Shown: in pieces, positions 1 through 57,773 of the stretch | Position numbering within the stretch: the first letter of the stretch is position 1 | How the letters are laid out: every line of letters starts with the position of its first letter | NCBI GenBank assembly: GCA_907163375.1 | Contig: CAJQUW010004404.1 | Coordinates: forward strand, 74,501 to 138,500 | Direction of reading: 5' to 3' | Length of the DNA: 64,000 nt | From: Prostheceraeus crozeri | Lineage: Eukaryota; Platyhelminthes; Polycladida; Euryleptidae | Notes under the pieces: model-generated | Databases searched by the model: none | What the model saw: the letters and a program-made list of their open reading frames with translations, nothing else | Told to the model about the DNA's origin: nothing | Position numbers and translations under genes: made by a program

Positions 1-2730
1 AATCAGTTCTTAAAAGAACTCAATGTAGCTTTCTCGTGGCAACGAATTAAAATTGATCAGCTTTGGCCCAATATCTGGTAAAAATGGAAATCTTAAGACT
101 TGTAATACTACTCATTCTTGCTGTTAATATACTAATACCATAGATTCCAAACACTGCCGTATACACGTTCAAAACAGACTTCTAATATACTGTACCGACG
201 ACAGATGCTGATAGTGGAAATAGAATAAGACAATGGTCACCATAGGTTAAGGAAATTAAAAATGGATATTATAAAACAACAAGAAACCGATGAATAAAAA
301 TTGGAAAAGTGGAGGTAAAATATGGAAATACAACTATGCTACTACACTGATTACAAGTGAACTATATCTGACACTACACTAAGTGGATAAGTGGAAAGTG
401 GATAATGGAGGTAAACAATAGAACTACAATGACACTCTACTACACCGAAAGCAATGAAACTATACACACTATACCTAAGACTACACATGGAAAATACTAT
501 TTCTTCACTTGAATTTGTTATCGCCAGTTTCTTCATCCGTCTATAGTACTTCATGTAATTCCACATTTCTTCATTTGAATTACAATACATCGACCACTAC
601 TTCAGCTACCGATTAAGGGATATAAAACATAATACTGCAGTCCGTCAGTCATCAGCAGGTACTCGTCTAGTTGTGTTTCGACCCCTAACCTGAACACTCA
701 AACCCAGACGAGCGGGGTCCCACACATAGTGGCTGACAAAATACTGAATAGGTAATGATATGTCTTGAAAGATATGTGACAAAGATAAATCAGACATCAT
801 TCAATTGTTGCGTTTCCCACATGTAAACAGATCCTGTCATTAAATTCATCCCATCAATAAATACAGTATGCTTTTTGCGATCCTCACATGTAAACAAATC
901 CTGTTCAAATCGAAGACGCGCGCCGATGAATCTAATTACGTGGTTAGGCCAATTGCGCTTCCATCTTTTTCGATATAGCCATCTAAGATATGGCAGTTGG
1001 ATAATCGTGTAATCAGCTTTCTCCAACGACGTTATGTACTGGTGGAGATGAACAGACAGAGATTCGATCCATGTGTCACAACAGAAGACGGTGCTGTGAT
1101 AATGTAGTACGAATCAACGAAGCGGAAGATAGGGTAAATGTTAGAAAAACATGGTTACTCTTTCATTGAACTCAAAATGCATTATATTTTTAATAGGCAT
1201 GATAGTTTCCTGCATATTTTGAATCTTTAGAACATCTCTGAATTGTGATGTGTCATCTCTAGTCTTAATCATGATCAAAAGCAGCGTTTAAAAAGTTCAA
1301 AAATGTTCAACCTACCCCGGGCACAGGGCAAAATCTGGAACCCCCTGGGGTAGGCCTAAAGGTTGGAGTTGAAAATGTTTTGAAAAAATGACTCTGTGTC
1401 TAATCGAACTACTTGCTTCATAATGCCCAACTGTCAATATTTAGAACTAACTGTCAATAGAGCCTATACTCTGGTTTTGGGGCAAAGCCAATTCAAATTG
1501 TATTTTTACCAATTTTAATGGTCACATGCAGACCTATGTGCAGATTCCAAAAAAGCTCTATGAATTATATTTGTTAAAACTCTATAAATAGCAGCATTCA
1601 ATTTGTAATTCATGTCACTACAAACCAAAACAATTTTCTATGGTTGTTATAACAAAAACAAAAACTGTGTCGTATTAGCATTTGCAACTTGATATTTGAT
1701 AATCGGGTATGTTGAAGCGACAAGATAACGTGCCAATATAAAAATATCTCTAAACTTTATAGGCTGTAGCAAACTTTCAGTCTGAACACATGTGCGGCAA
1801 ACACACAGTAGGTGCAAAAGGCTTCTCATTCGTTGGTGAAATCGATTTGCATTGTCTATGCGTTAATTATTTCACTGACGCATACATTGCCATGATTTTC
1901 AAAGCTGGTGTGTGATTATCATGAATTCAATCATCTGTAAATAGAACTTATTCTTCACATGGATGAAGTCACTTTAAAAAGGATTTACTTTCATTATTTT
2001 AAGAAAATCCATATATGCCTAATGCTAGTTTCAAAGCTTGACTATGTTTACAGGCTTAATTCATATCCAAACCGAGCACCCAAAACAAATTTTGATCTTT
2101 GCCCCAGACTGAGAAAGATCGAATTCCAGGTTTTCATATGAGAAATTGCAGTACATGAGATATTTCATAATTCGATATGAATTTAATAGAAATAATCCTT
2201 CATGGTAGGAAAATTATTTTGATAAGTTCAAAACCATATAATCAATAACTCAAAGTTTGTAAAACTCCGCTATATCTCCGATGAAAATCTGAAATTCAAG
2301 CCTGAGGGTCTATTAGCAGTGGGTGCATTTTCTTGACTTTATTCCACTTTCTTCCCATCTAAGTTTCTTCCGCAGATGTATATCAAAACTTTGCCCCGAT
2401 CCAGCCTTTACCGCATCTTCCCTAATATTGCATATATGCTGTTCCATGGACCTAAACATGGATTTATCTTAATGCAAATCAATTTCAAGTTGTTGCCAAC
2501 CCCACCATCAAATTTAAATTGCAAAATTGCAGTATCTTAAAGCTCTCATAAACCCTCTCCCTTAAAGTAACTTAAAGGTCTCATAAACCACCTTTACATC
2601 GCATTTGCAGTGCAACTCTTTTCGTTCGTACGTGATGCAGTGCGACTTTCAATATTGAACAATTCCAAAGAAACTTAGGTTTTGCTCAATCCTTTTCATT
2701 GAATTATGTCTTCTTGTATTAGTTATGTAT
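1..2730. other. no gene recognised
   Basis: AT-rich sequence with only short open frames and no convincing domain. Small structures seen: a pair of direct repeats around 817 and 884 sharing CACATGTAAACA, an imperfect hairpin at about 1311-1355 (CCTACCCC pairing with GGGGTAGG), and a short direct repeat near 2535 and 2570. The minus-strand frame 790-1026 could be an exon but is unrecognised. Confidence 0.5.
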
Positions 2731-5330
2731 CCCTCGGGGGGTTTTCTGGGTCCACGTGGACCCATTTTTCCAGATCACTTGCTGTTATTTATTAAGTTTT
2801 CATTATTTATTATTGATATCACTGGACTTTATCTGTATCGATATGTCAATTATAACTGCCAAGTGAAAATGTATTAGCTGTTGTTTAAATAATTGCAATA
2901 CATCGCAAACCTTTTAGTAAATCTATGGGTCCAGCTGGACCCAGTCACACTGATTCGTTTCATCGGTCGTCATAGCGCAGAAATTCAGTCACTGCTATTC
3001 CAAATAACAAAGGCCCGTATTCGTGAAACCAGATAAGGATTTCCCGTATCCTTAGCGACGCTATATCTTAGCCTTATCCTGACCGTCATATTCGTGAAGG
3101 CAGCTATCGTCACGCGCTCACGATGTGTAGCATTTTTTCTATTTTTAGCCTTAACGCCATGCACTTCAAAGGCTGACAACTGGTCAGATTTTGGAGACGT
3201 TGAAATCACAGGCGCACTTGCAAACGATTCCATCGATTAGTTTGTCGATCTGCCCAGGCCGATTGGGCCGCCTCAACTCGCCTGATACAATGCGAAACAG
3301 TAGATAATGAAGCATCGGAATAGCGGTAGTGCTTATTGGCTGCACACAGACACACGCACACTCCTTCCCTGCACACAAAGACACACGGGATAACGCAGCT
3401 GAAACTTCGCTTTGCTGCAAAGCTTTTGCTATCGTCGCTATTGTCGCACGCAGGTGCAACTGTGACGAACTAATGAAATCGATTTTGATGTGACGCGTGA
3501 ACAATGCTCCCTGCCTGCGCTTGGCTATGAGACCGCGCAGGCAGGCCGTTCTGTCATTACACCGCACTGCTGTTTTATGCTACGAGCGAAGATGGCGGAA
3601 CGCTCACAACGGAGCTCAAAAGTTGAAGCTTTGAGATTATTGAGGGGCGCGCAGGAAGACGTTCCCGAAGCTTCTTCATCTGCGAATGACACGGAGGACT
3701 CCAGTGAATCATCTGGTTCATCTGATATCGATGAAAGTGACAATATTTCACCTTCTGATGACGACGTATCCATTAACCAAGCAATCGGCAATCAAGTGAA
3801 TATTTCATCCGCTGATGGAGAGCAATGGACTTCTCTCCTACCTCAAGAACAGAGACGTGGCAGGGAGCGAAGAGAGAATCTGCTTAGACCAGCACCAGGT
3901 CTTACAAGTTACTCTCTGCGGCATATTCGCGCGCCAAATACTATTATAAATAGCTGGGAAATTTTGTTTGATCACGATATGATGGAGACAATACTAAAAG
4001 AGACAAATCGGCGAGGGAGATCTATCAAAGGTGCAGCATGGACGGACGCTTCGATGGAAATGTTAGCCTTCATTGGCCTGTTATATCTACGCGGCGTGTA
4101 TCGTTCTCACATGGAGAGTACTGAAGAGCTGTGGTCGAAAGAACACGGAAGGCCCATCTTCAAAATAACAATGAGCCATTCAAGATTCAGAGTTACGTAT
4201 CATGCTTCGTTTTGACAATCCTGAAACAAGGGCTGCTCGACAACTGCGAGACAAATTAGCAGCGGTTCGTCTTCTTTTGGATGGTTTCACGAACAACTGT
4301 CAAAAATCGTATGTGCCTGGTGCATTTCTTACCGTTGATGAGGAACTATATCCTTTCAGAGGTCGCTGTGCATATAAGCAATATATGCCAAGCAAACCAT
4401 CAAGGTATGGACTTAAGTTCTGGCTGTTGTGCGATGCCAACAATTATTTTTGTTACAATCTACAAATGTACACAGGCAAAGAAGACAATCCCAGTCATCA
4501 CGGACTTGGAGAACGTGTTGTCATGGATTTGACCAGCTCTCTAGAAAATTCTGGAAGACACATAACAACTGACAATTTCTTTACTTCTTTGAAGCTCGCA
4601 CGCTCTCTCCGCTCAAAAGGCATGACTGTTAGGAACTCTGAGGAAAAACAGACGAGAAGTTCCTCCGCAGATGAAGAATCTACAGGGCCGTGCTGTTTAC
4701 TCTTCAGATTTCCGATTCAACCTCGAAGATCAAACATGCCTCCTCAGTTACAAATGCAAGAAAAATGATTTTGTCCTTCTTTTGAGCACCTTCCATCAAG
4801 AGCCAGTTGTTGATCAACAGACTGACCGAAAGGTTCCAGAAATGATAAAAGACTACAATGCGACCAAAGGAGGTGTAGATAAAGCTGACCAAATGGTGGC
4901 GACATATACGGTGAAATACATCAGCCGAAGATGGCACACAATCGTGTTTTGCAACCTCTTGGATTTGTTTGGGATAAATGCATATGTGTTGAATTGCGAA
5001 ATTGATCCTCATTGGGGAAGAGACAAGCCTCACAAAAGAAGACAATTTCTGCGATGCTTAGGAGAGGAGCTGGTCAAGCCATTTTTGGAGTCAAAAGACG
5101 TGCCACGGCCAATCATCGAAGCAAAGGTGGATGTTGAGAGAGCAACACGAAAAAAAGACAGATGTCAACTCTGCGGGTGGAAGAAAGATCGGAAAACGAG
5201 AAAAACCTGTGCTCGGTGTGGGAATCACTGTGATGAACATTCGAACTCGGTGACTCGTACTTTCTGTACTAATTGTGCTTGATTGTGAAAATAAATCTTC
5301 TGGGTCCACGTGGACCAGAAGAAGTGGAAC
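2731..5330 (+). mobile_element. piggyBac-type DNA transposon, damaged copy
   Basis: The element carries a piggyBac transposase on the plus strand. Near-identical 15-16 bp palindromes of the form GGGTCCACGTGGACCC lie at 2748-2763 and 5302-5316, with a variant at 2927-2942, so they bracket the transposase. The likely left end begins CCCTCGGGGGG near 2731. I could not find a matching right terminus or TTAA target sites, so both outer limits are approximate. The copy is only lightly decayed. Confidence 0.8.
3577..5282 (+). pseudogene. piggyBac transposase, two frameshifts
   Basis: Three overlapping frames together give a full-length piggyBac DDD transposase that cuts and pastes at TTAA sites. 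An acidic serine-rich N-terminus starts at an ATG at 3577 or 3592. The catalytic aspartates lie in TVDEELYPFRGR, HITTDNFFTS and GGVDKADQM. The C-terminal cysteine-rich domain (CQLCGW, CARCGNHC, CTNCA) is complete and ends at TGA 5280-5282. Frame changes occur near 4196-4204 (just before MLRFDNPETR) and near 4637-4650 (before PPQMKNLQGRAVYSSDF). Apart from these two shifts the reading is open throughout. Confidence 0.9.
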
Positions 5331-6426
5331 ATGATGACGCTGTGATTTGAATTCTTGCTGGTGCGTGATTTGCAAACGGAAAATTCGTCTAAAACTTTAA
5401 TGATTGTGTATTTTGTGCCGTATAAAATAGCCTATAGAATTCATGTTGTTTTCTTACTTATTTATACAGTGAAATTGTTGTAGCATCTATCTATACTTCA
5501 ATGCCATCAAAAATCAAAACAACATTCATGCGTTGTCCAAACAATATTTCTTTAAGAACTAAATTAGACCTTTAGAGAATCGTAGGTCGACTACATGTAA
5601 AGCAACAAAGTGCACGAACAATGTTGTCATTTATAATCTGTAGAAATTGATGCTTTTTGAAAATCACGCATGCATTCGTGTCTCCTGTTTTTTATCATCA
5701 TTTGCATCTGCAACAGGAGCATCCAAAAGTGTGTCTTTCTGATGACTTCAACAGCGGGGATTTCATCGAATACAAGTTCAAAATCATGGCTCTCAATTAA
5801 GTGCAGATTAAATTTCATCGATGACAAATCACTTTTATGTTCAGGTCATTAACCGCATTTGCCTTAGGAGGATCAACATCGCATTGGATTGCAATGTGCG
5901 CATCACACTCACTCTCCTGCGATTCTCTTGGCGCATTCAACAGCACCATTAATGGGACCCTTTCTGTGATTGGTAGCCAAAAATTAGATTTGATCATTCT
6001 GAGATCACAAAAACAGATAAATTCACAATCTGCATTTAAACAGATGTCATAATTACAGATTTTCGCATTGTGTTGTCGATCCATCAGACAAGAAAGACAG
6101 TATAGCTACGTACATGTTTAGGTTCTTTTCCAGTTTTCGCCAGTACCTACCATAACATGTCTTGCTTTCCGAAGATCGCAAGAAATCGAATGGATTCATA
6201 GGACTGTGAACATGAGTGTCCTACCTTGGGAAATTTATGCTCACAGCGATAATGACTCATACGTGACGTCACGAACTGCGCACGGGTAGACTTCAACTTC
6301 CATGAAGGTTGGAAGCGAGATGCACGAATATAACTTATTTTAGCAGTCGCTGCAATGAATCGCATTGCAAATCAGGGCTTCGACATGCCATCTGTCGTTC
6401 AATGCTGCAGAATAAAGGCATTATAC
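5331..6426. other. no gene recognised
   Basis: AT-rich sequence between the piggyBac copy and the hAT-like element. Open frames here are short and overlap on both strands without recognisable domains. Confidence 0.5.
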
Positions 6427-7509
6427 CAGTTGTGGGCAACCAAGTTGGGATCGTGGGCCACAAGGAGTGGCCCGCGAAAAGGCTCGCGGGCCACCAATTT
6501 TTAAAGGCAACAGTATAGGCTTAATATTCTTTTATTCCGTACTTTTAAGTGCACACATGGGCTGCTGAACCGTACATGCATATATAGTGGTCGTATTACA
6601 TGATCAAAATTTTGCATATATATGTATACAGCTGTATTGCACACAACTAATTTGTTTAATATTAAGGAATCATAATTTATTTTCTACAATTCATGTGAGT
6701 ATTGAAGAGCGAATAGGCCTATAACAAATCATGGAAGCTTTTCTTGTGTAATTAAGCGGTAATTTGACTTTTTGACCTACGTTACCTTATTTCAACGAAA
6801 AACAACGGTCTGTAAGTGCAGTGCAACTATCCGCCTGAAAGCTGCACAAGATGAAATTGATTTTGTTACAATTATTGATCATTTCATGCGTGCACATATG
6901 CCACCCAAACATATGCGGCTTTCAAAACCTTGCATGGGTTCCATAATGGCAGTCGTGGGCTAATGCCAATCGAGTATACAAAATATATATTAGTGTAGGC
7001 CCTAGTAGTATACTAATGAAATTCAGCAAGAATATTTGAATAAAATGTTGGCCTGTAAAAATCTTGCGGTTGGATTCCTCCATACGTAGTCAAAGTATAA
7101 TAAATACAGCCTCTTTCTAGGTTCATTGAGGCGTGGTTTATTACGTAGAGAGACATGTTCAGCAAGGCATCGAATACTAAGTGACTAATTAGCATAAACT
7201 CACGCAGTTGATGATCATTTTGCGCTTATAGGAGAAGATATTCATTACGAAAGGATCATGGTTGGATAATTCGAATGTGAATTTTTGTTTTGTGCCATCA
7301 TATTGCTCATTTAGTTGCTAATTGATGGTTATGTAAATTCTCAAGAGGTTCCCTCACCCTTAGATGCATCTCCCATAAGTGGAAGTCGGAGTGAGTCATT
7401 TTCACGTAATCGATTCAAATAATGTCCGCGTGGCCACTTTAGATATGAGAGGGGGTGGTGTGGTGAGCCACCCAATATGTCCCGGTAGGCCACGCGTTGC
7501 TCATCACTG
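6427..7509. mobile_element. non-autonomous hAT-like element
   Basis: The 1083-bp segment begins CAGTTGTGGGCAACC and ends with the inverse of CAGTGATGAGCAACG, an imperfect terminal inverted repeat. GGCC-rich subterminal sequence follows on both sides, as is common in hAT elements. The flanking 8-mers, CATTATAC (6419-6426) and CATTTACA (7510-7517), look like a diverged 8-bp target duplication. No transposase is visible inside, so the copy depended on an enzyme supplied elsewhere. Confidence 0.65.
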
Positions 7510-7512
7510 CAT

Positions 7513-8118
7513 TTACAATGCATGCAAATCGGAATTGAAGTAGCGGCCATCGGATGGTCCTGTTGGCCCATTCACTTTGAAAAGGATGTCCCAAGTACCT
7601 TCTCCGAGCTCGTCGCATGTGATGGATGTTGAATGATCTCCCTCCTTCTTATAGTAAGTACACCAATGTGATACCGGTAGGCAAATTTGATTACCATCCC
7701 AAATCTTTCTATAGGGAGTATCCTTGTCATCTCTCGCCTTCCACTCTTGAGCAAGAGGAGTAGGAATGTCCATATTTAATGTCACGTACTCCTCAATAAT
7801 ATCAAGTTGGCGGCGAATGTATGGACTCACGGGGATCAGTATGTAGTCCCCATACTGATTGCGCATTATCTTGACATCCGTGGAAGGGTGCATTCCCGTT
7901 TGGAGTACTACGCTATGATCGTCATAACGCAAGACTTGTTTAAATTTACGCTGTAGCGGTGTAGGATTATGTACCTTGGTTGTTTCTTCCACTGGCCTCA
8001 GTTGTAGATGATCTGATCGTAGCGAACCTTGTAACGTTTGACCGCCATTTTGTCCTACTAGTGCAGTGAAATTTGATGAAAACTGTTTTGGTAAAGGTCC
8101 CAGGTCGAAATGCGACAC
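7513..8118 (-). CDS. unidentified open frame, about 200 residues
   Basis: An open frame of about 201 codons with ordinary protein-like composition (for example YIRRQLDIIEEYVTL and SHWCTYYKKEGDHS). I do not recognise the family. It starts without an ATG: the first codon is GTG and the first ATG is at about codon 76, so this may be an internal exon or a gene fragment. Its first 18 or so codons lie inside a 296-bp tandem repeat. The stop codon (7513-7515) lies in the presumed target duplication of the neighbouring hAT-like element. No signal peptide or membrane segment is seen. Confidence 0.4.
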   Translation of the reverse strand: MSHFDLGPLPKQFSSNFTALVGQNGGQTLQGSLRSDHLQLRPVEETTKVHNPTPLQRKFKQVLRYDDHSVVLQTGMHPSTDVKIMRNQYGDYILIPVSPYIRRQLDIIEEYVTLNMDIPTPLAQEWKARDDKDTPYRKIWDGNQICLPVSHWCTYYKKEGDHSTSITCDELGEGTWDILFKVNGPTGPSDGRYFNSDLHAL

Positions 8119-8650
8119 TTTGGAAAAATTTTCAAAATTTTGTCCATACTAAGTGGCTCTGACACTTAGGATTTTTTCGTCAAATCTGAAGTCTGACCTA
8201 AAATCTTGTAACAGCTCTAACTTTTGAACGGCTGATCCGATTGACTCGCAACAAAAATGTCATTGAGCAGTTTTTTCTCCTCTTTCAAATGAGTATCTAT
8301 AAGACAAAATCCGTCCACTAGAACCAAAATTAGAAGATCGCTGCCGTTGGGGGGGGGGTCGGTGAAATTTGATGAAACAAACTTTGGTCAGGGTCCCAGG
8401 TCGAAATGCGACACTTTGGAAAATTTTTTTCCCATACAAAGTCACTCTGACACTTAGGATTTTTTCAGGTGAGGTCCGACGTGAAATATTGTAACAGCTC
8501 TAACTTTTGAACGGCTGATCCGATTGACTCGCAACAAAAATGTCATTGAGCAGTTTTTTCTCCTCTTTCAAATGAGTATCTATAAGACAAAATCCATCAA
8601 CTAGAACCAAAATTAGAAGACTGCTGCCGAGGGGGGGTGAAAAAATTTTG
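8066..8650. repeat. two tandem copies of a 296-bp unit
   Basis: Copy 1 runs from 8066 to 8361 and copy 2 from 8362 to about 8650. Both begin GTGAAATTTGATGAAA, share long identical blocks such as AACGGCTGATCCGATTGACT, and end in a run of G. The copies differ at scattered positions and by small indels, so the duplication is not very recent. Confidence 0.85.
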
Positions 8651-8881
8651 TTAACCCAACTTTTGACGAGCAACACGATGGGAGTGGTCTCGCACCGAAA
8701 TTCCACCATTCCAACCTGGCCGGCACACCACGCCAACCTGGAGAGCGCACCACGAACAACCTCTGGCAACGCCGTCGTTCCAGAGGGGGGGGGAGTCGGA
8801 CTCGAAGCAACCAGGTGGCGGACTAGGGCCGACGCCCTAGTCTGACAGGAGGGGGGGGGAGGTCGGTCAACGGCGGCCATC
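8651..8881. repeat. G-rich block with a perfect short hairpin
   Basis: The segment has several long G runs and a 9-bp perfect stem GACTAGGGC / GCCCTAGTC with a 4-nt loop at 8821-8842. It is much more GC-rich than its surroundings, which fits a mobile-element fragment. The open frames across it have low-complexity proline-rich translations. Confidence 0.4.
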
Positions 8882-11056
8882 TTGCGCGGTCCAGTGGTGT
8901 AGATTTACTTACTACTTTTTACTTTTGACTTTCTCTCTTATTTTCTTTAGAAATCCGCCTCTACAGCCGAGGCTCTATTTTCTCCCTCACCTCCTCACCA
9001 TCACCCACATATGGCTAATCTATCGAAGAAACAAGTGCAGACTATCATTCTTTGATAATGATAAGAATATAGAGAATCCGCTTATATCGATTTTCATAAC
9101 ATCTCTTGACATTCAATAATTTACAACAATGACAAATATTTGGATAATATAATAGTATTTACTGCGACATTTATGGAAGATAAATACTTTTTTAGTTTAA
9201 GCCTTCGTGAAGTAAAAAAGATCCCTTTTTATCAGATCAGACTGAGTATACAATATATTTTCATGTAAAGATAATATACGAACATTAATACTTACCACTA
9301 ATTAGTTGCTACAATATTCACGATTTCGCCGGTTGGCGAAAAATCAGCTCGCATTAGTAAAGAAATATCTACCAACTAATTATAGCAACTTTTTCGCCAA
9401 TTTTCGTTTTTTAATTTTACGCATATTTTTAGATACATGATGACTGACCATTTTCACATGCGGAGATAGTTTTTACACAAAAACGAACCTTTAAAAAAAT
9501 TATCCACAAAATCGCTACCTCGCCAGATAATCTGTTGATATTTGCAAGATGCGTTCCCACGGGGCAGATACTATTCCGAAAATAAGCTGTAATATTTTTG
9601 AGCTACACCAAAATAACTACATGTTTAAAGCTTGTGTCATTAACCTTGTCTTTATAACGAATAAGTCATTAGAACGAGACATTTGTAGAGATAGAAAAAT
9701 GCAATAATGCATGAAAAGACATAATTCACGTTCAAATTTCAAATTGCCATTATAGTACTAAAACTACCGTAACGTAGAATATTATACTTATAACACCATA
9801 TAGATATGCTTCAGTAAAGGTTTGCAGAAATACGTTAGTTGTAATGAACAATTTTTGAAGAGTAGAAAATATACATAGATTCATAAAAAATGAAAAAACT
9901 TGAAGATACCAATTTTAAATTTTTGGTATGAAGGTCTTCGAATCATGCAAAATAGGCACTACCATTCGAAAGAGGAGACTCGAAATATATGAAACTCCTG
10001 ATTTCAAAACGTTTTATCCATCAGAACATGGAAAATCTGAGGGGAACACCTTGTGCCCACCCCCAGTCCTGCAAAGCTAGAAATCGCCTGGTCCTGCTCA
10101 AAGTAAGTAACACTTAGGTCCTGCTAGGGTTAAGGATTGCAATGTAATTGGAGATTTAAAGGAATACAATAAGCACTTTCATATTTCTTTTGTCAAGGGG
10201 TTGCAGCGCTGACTGCAAAACTCCACGTTATTACAATCTTAGTGATCCTATATGGCCCTAATATTTCTCCTCACCGGACAGTTTCAGTCGAAGGTCCGGT
10301 TAGCTATCTTGCCTACAGCAGTCGTAACTTTCTTCACTTCTTCTAAATTCAATTTGAGCGTTATTAACGTCTCAATTAATTGAATGTATATGATAGATAG
10401 CAGCACCTGTTTATTTATCTAAATGCTGCGAAAGGGAAATTACTTTTACAAATAAGTGTAGACGTGATTAGAATTTATGTAGAAAAAATATCCTGCATCC
10501 TTGGAAATGTCTTCATTATGTCATGTATCTCCAGTTGAATGAAGCATCAAATTGATGCATCCTACTTTGAACGGACAGAAAACGAGGACAAAAAGCGGTT
10601 TACCTAAAAATGCTATATTTTTGAAAATTTTCATTGAACAATCATGTCCATGTAAAGATCATTATCACAGAATTACAGAATGCATGCTCGGTAGTCCAGT
10701 AAGTAAATAATAAAATGGGACAATTAAGGACGGAAAGTAGAAATAAAAAATCGAAAACAACAATATGCGACAAATGTAGAAAAATTAGCAGTTAGAAAGA
10801 AAAATGCACGTTTTATCCATCTTTACCGGAGGATTACAGTTGACTGCAAGATACAAAAATAAAAAAAATTTTGCAGCAACAAATGACATAACAGGGATTT
10901 ACATAAACTATGAGGTACAGTTAAGAGGTTAGTGAACAAAGCACACAATACACTTTTACAAATATTGAATGCTCATGTTCATGCATATTAGAAGATTTCA
11001 ATTTTCTGCCTCTATGATGCCTCTCCGCAACATTAGAAAGATTACATACCTAGAAA
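8882..11056. other. no gene recognised, downstream of ABCC
   Basis: AT-rich sequence without coding signal. A weak inverted repeat with TTCGCC blocks lies at about 9302-9400. Confidence 0.5.
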
Positions 11057-11062
11057 TTTATT
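11057..11062 (-). promoter_or_regulatory. candidate poly(A) signal of the ABCC gene
   Basis: AATAAA on the minus strand, about 320 nt past the stop codon at 11384. I saw no closer canonical hexamer. No cDNA evidence is available here. Confidence 0.4.
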
Positions 11063-11383
11063 CTCAGAAAACGCAACGCACCCGCAACGCGAGTTCAAGG
11101 CAATAAGTTATAAAATATAATCAGTCAGTAAATATTTCACGTGAGGCAAGTTAAAATATGGTGAATTGAGAATCAGTAATGTTAACAATACCATGATGTT
11201 GACAAATTGACAAATTTCATACAAAAAACAACTGCGGATATGTTTTTTTAATATATTGAACTAAAATCAAAAGTCATCTGTAAGTTATTAGTGAATGGCA
11301 CAACAGTGCATCATACAAAAAATGAACGTAAATATAATGCATCGTTGAAGGAATGCAAAAGCACAGAGCATTTTGCATAAATG

Positions 11384-56546
<45,163 letters not shown>

Positions 56547-57445
56547 CTGGAAAGAGTAAATGTTATTCATCTAAAAATTAAAATAAGTTAAATCAACTTA
56601 ATTGATAGTAGAACTTTAAAATGAAAGTGAGAAACATTTCGAAATTTATCAATTACCAATACACAGTAAGTCCAAATCTTCCAGAAACATTCAAACCTTT
56701 CTATCGAAGTTATTGTAAAGGTCTATCTGATTTGCGGACCAAGAGAATTGTGCCATGTATGCAAAGAGCATTCATAAGCGTGGTAAATATAGAAGATTCA
56801 TCACGTAAGGTTCATGCATTAGCCATTATTGTCATCATTATGAAGTACTAGTATATACAATTCTAATTTTCATGATAACCAGAGCTAAATTTCTCTCAAC
56901 CTCCACCTCTCTAATACGGACTCGCATCCATAAAACAAATTTAATAGATTTGTGAGGAAAACTGCTTGACAAATAAAGTTTCAACGCATTGCATGATGAT
57001 GTACGTACGCGCATTTTCTCACTATTACATTTCATATATCGCGTGCTTTTATCATCATAATCCGCATACTATTGAATCTGCATATGTTCATGCATGTATC
57101 TATTTATTTGAAGTTTCAAAAAAAATTAACAGCAGTCACGTTTTGCGCTGTACATTATCCGAATGTCCTCCACTTAACGCGATCATTGCTAATTTCTGTG
57201 TGAAAGCTTGTTTGCTTTAGACCTATGTGGAAGGTTTCTAGCAGCTTTTTGCCTTCTGCCATTCACCTCCATTTTTACACAGGAGAGTGTAGCCATACCA
57301 GTTAGGGTGGCTTTTGATCATTTTCTCAGAAATTGTGGCACAACTCTCATTATCGCACATAGGGGGTTTATCCTTTCCTTGTCTAGGCGCGTGAATCCCA
57401 AAAACCATCTAAGCATCATCATAGCCATGATGTTGAACTTTCTTT
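56547..57445. other. no gene recognised
   Basis: AT-rich sequence. Open frames on either strand lack recognisable domains. Confidence 0.45.
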
Positions 57446-57681
57446 TCACCCTTTTGTTGGGGGGGGGGGGCAACTGTGACTTTCGCAAGAGCTCACTGGT
57501 GGGGTTGATGAGTGATGATATGAATCTCTTGACTCGTATTTTCGATCAAATATTTTTGACCATCTAATATCAAGTTCTTGTATCGTTCTTTCTTCACTAC
57601 GATACAGATACGCCATTTTCGACAAGACCCCGCCGACGCTGCATTCCAATGGGCGAAATGAAAGTCTTTCCATTCTTGCAA
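57446..57681 (-). other. possible exon of unknown gene
   Basis: A minus-strand frame reads MERLSFRPLECSVGGVLSKM and RSEERTIQELDIRWSKIFD. A candidate acceptor precedes it, and a C left over from 57774-57950 would join in frame. It ends in a poly-proline caused by a run of G on the plus strand (57458-57470). No family recognised; it may be chance. Confidence 0.25.
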
Positions 57682-57773
57682 CTGCGACTGGATACGTAAT
57701 TCCAGTGCATTATTTTATTTTAGTGCTTACAGACGAACAGCACAATGTCCCCCTCAAGGAATCACACACTTAC

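Noticed and set aside
640-720. tRNA-like B-box (GTTTCGACCCC)
   Set aside because: No matching A-box, acceptor stem or cloverleaf could be formed around it.
3184-3567. 127-codon minus-strand frame in the piggyBac 5' region
   Set aside because: Lies opposite or beside the transposase leader inside the element, with no recognisable domain.
8500-8880. 126-codon minus-strand open frame
   Set aside because: It runs through the tandem repeat and G-rich block; the translation is low-complexity and proline-rich with no domain.
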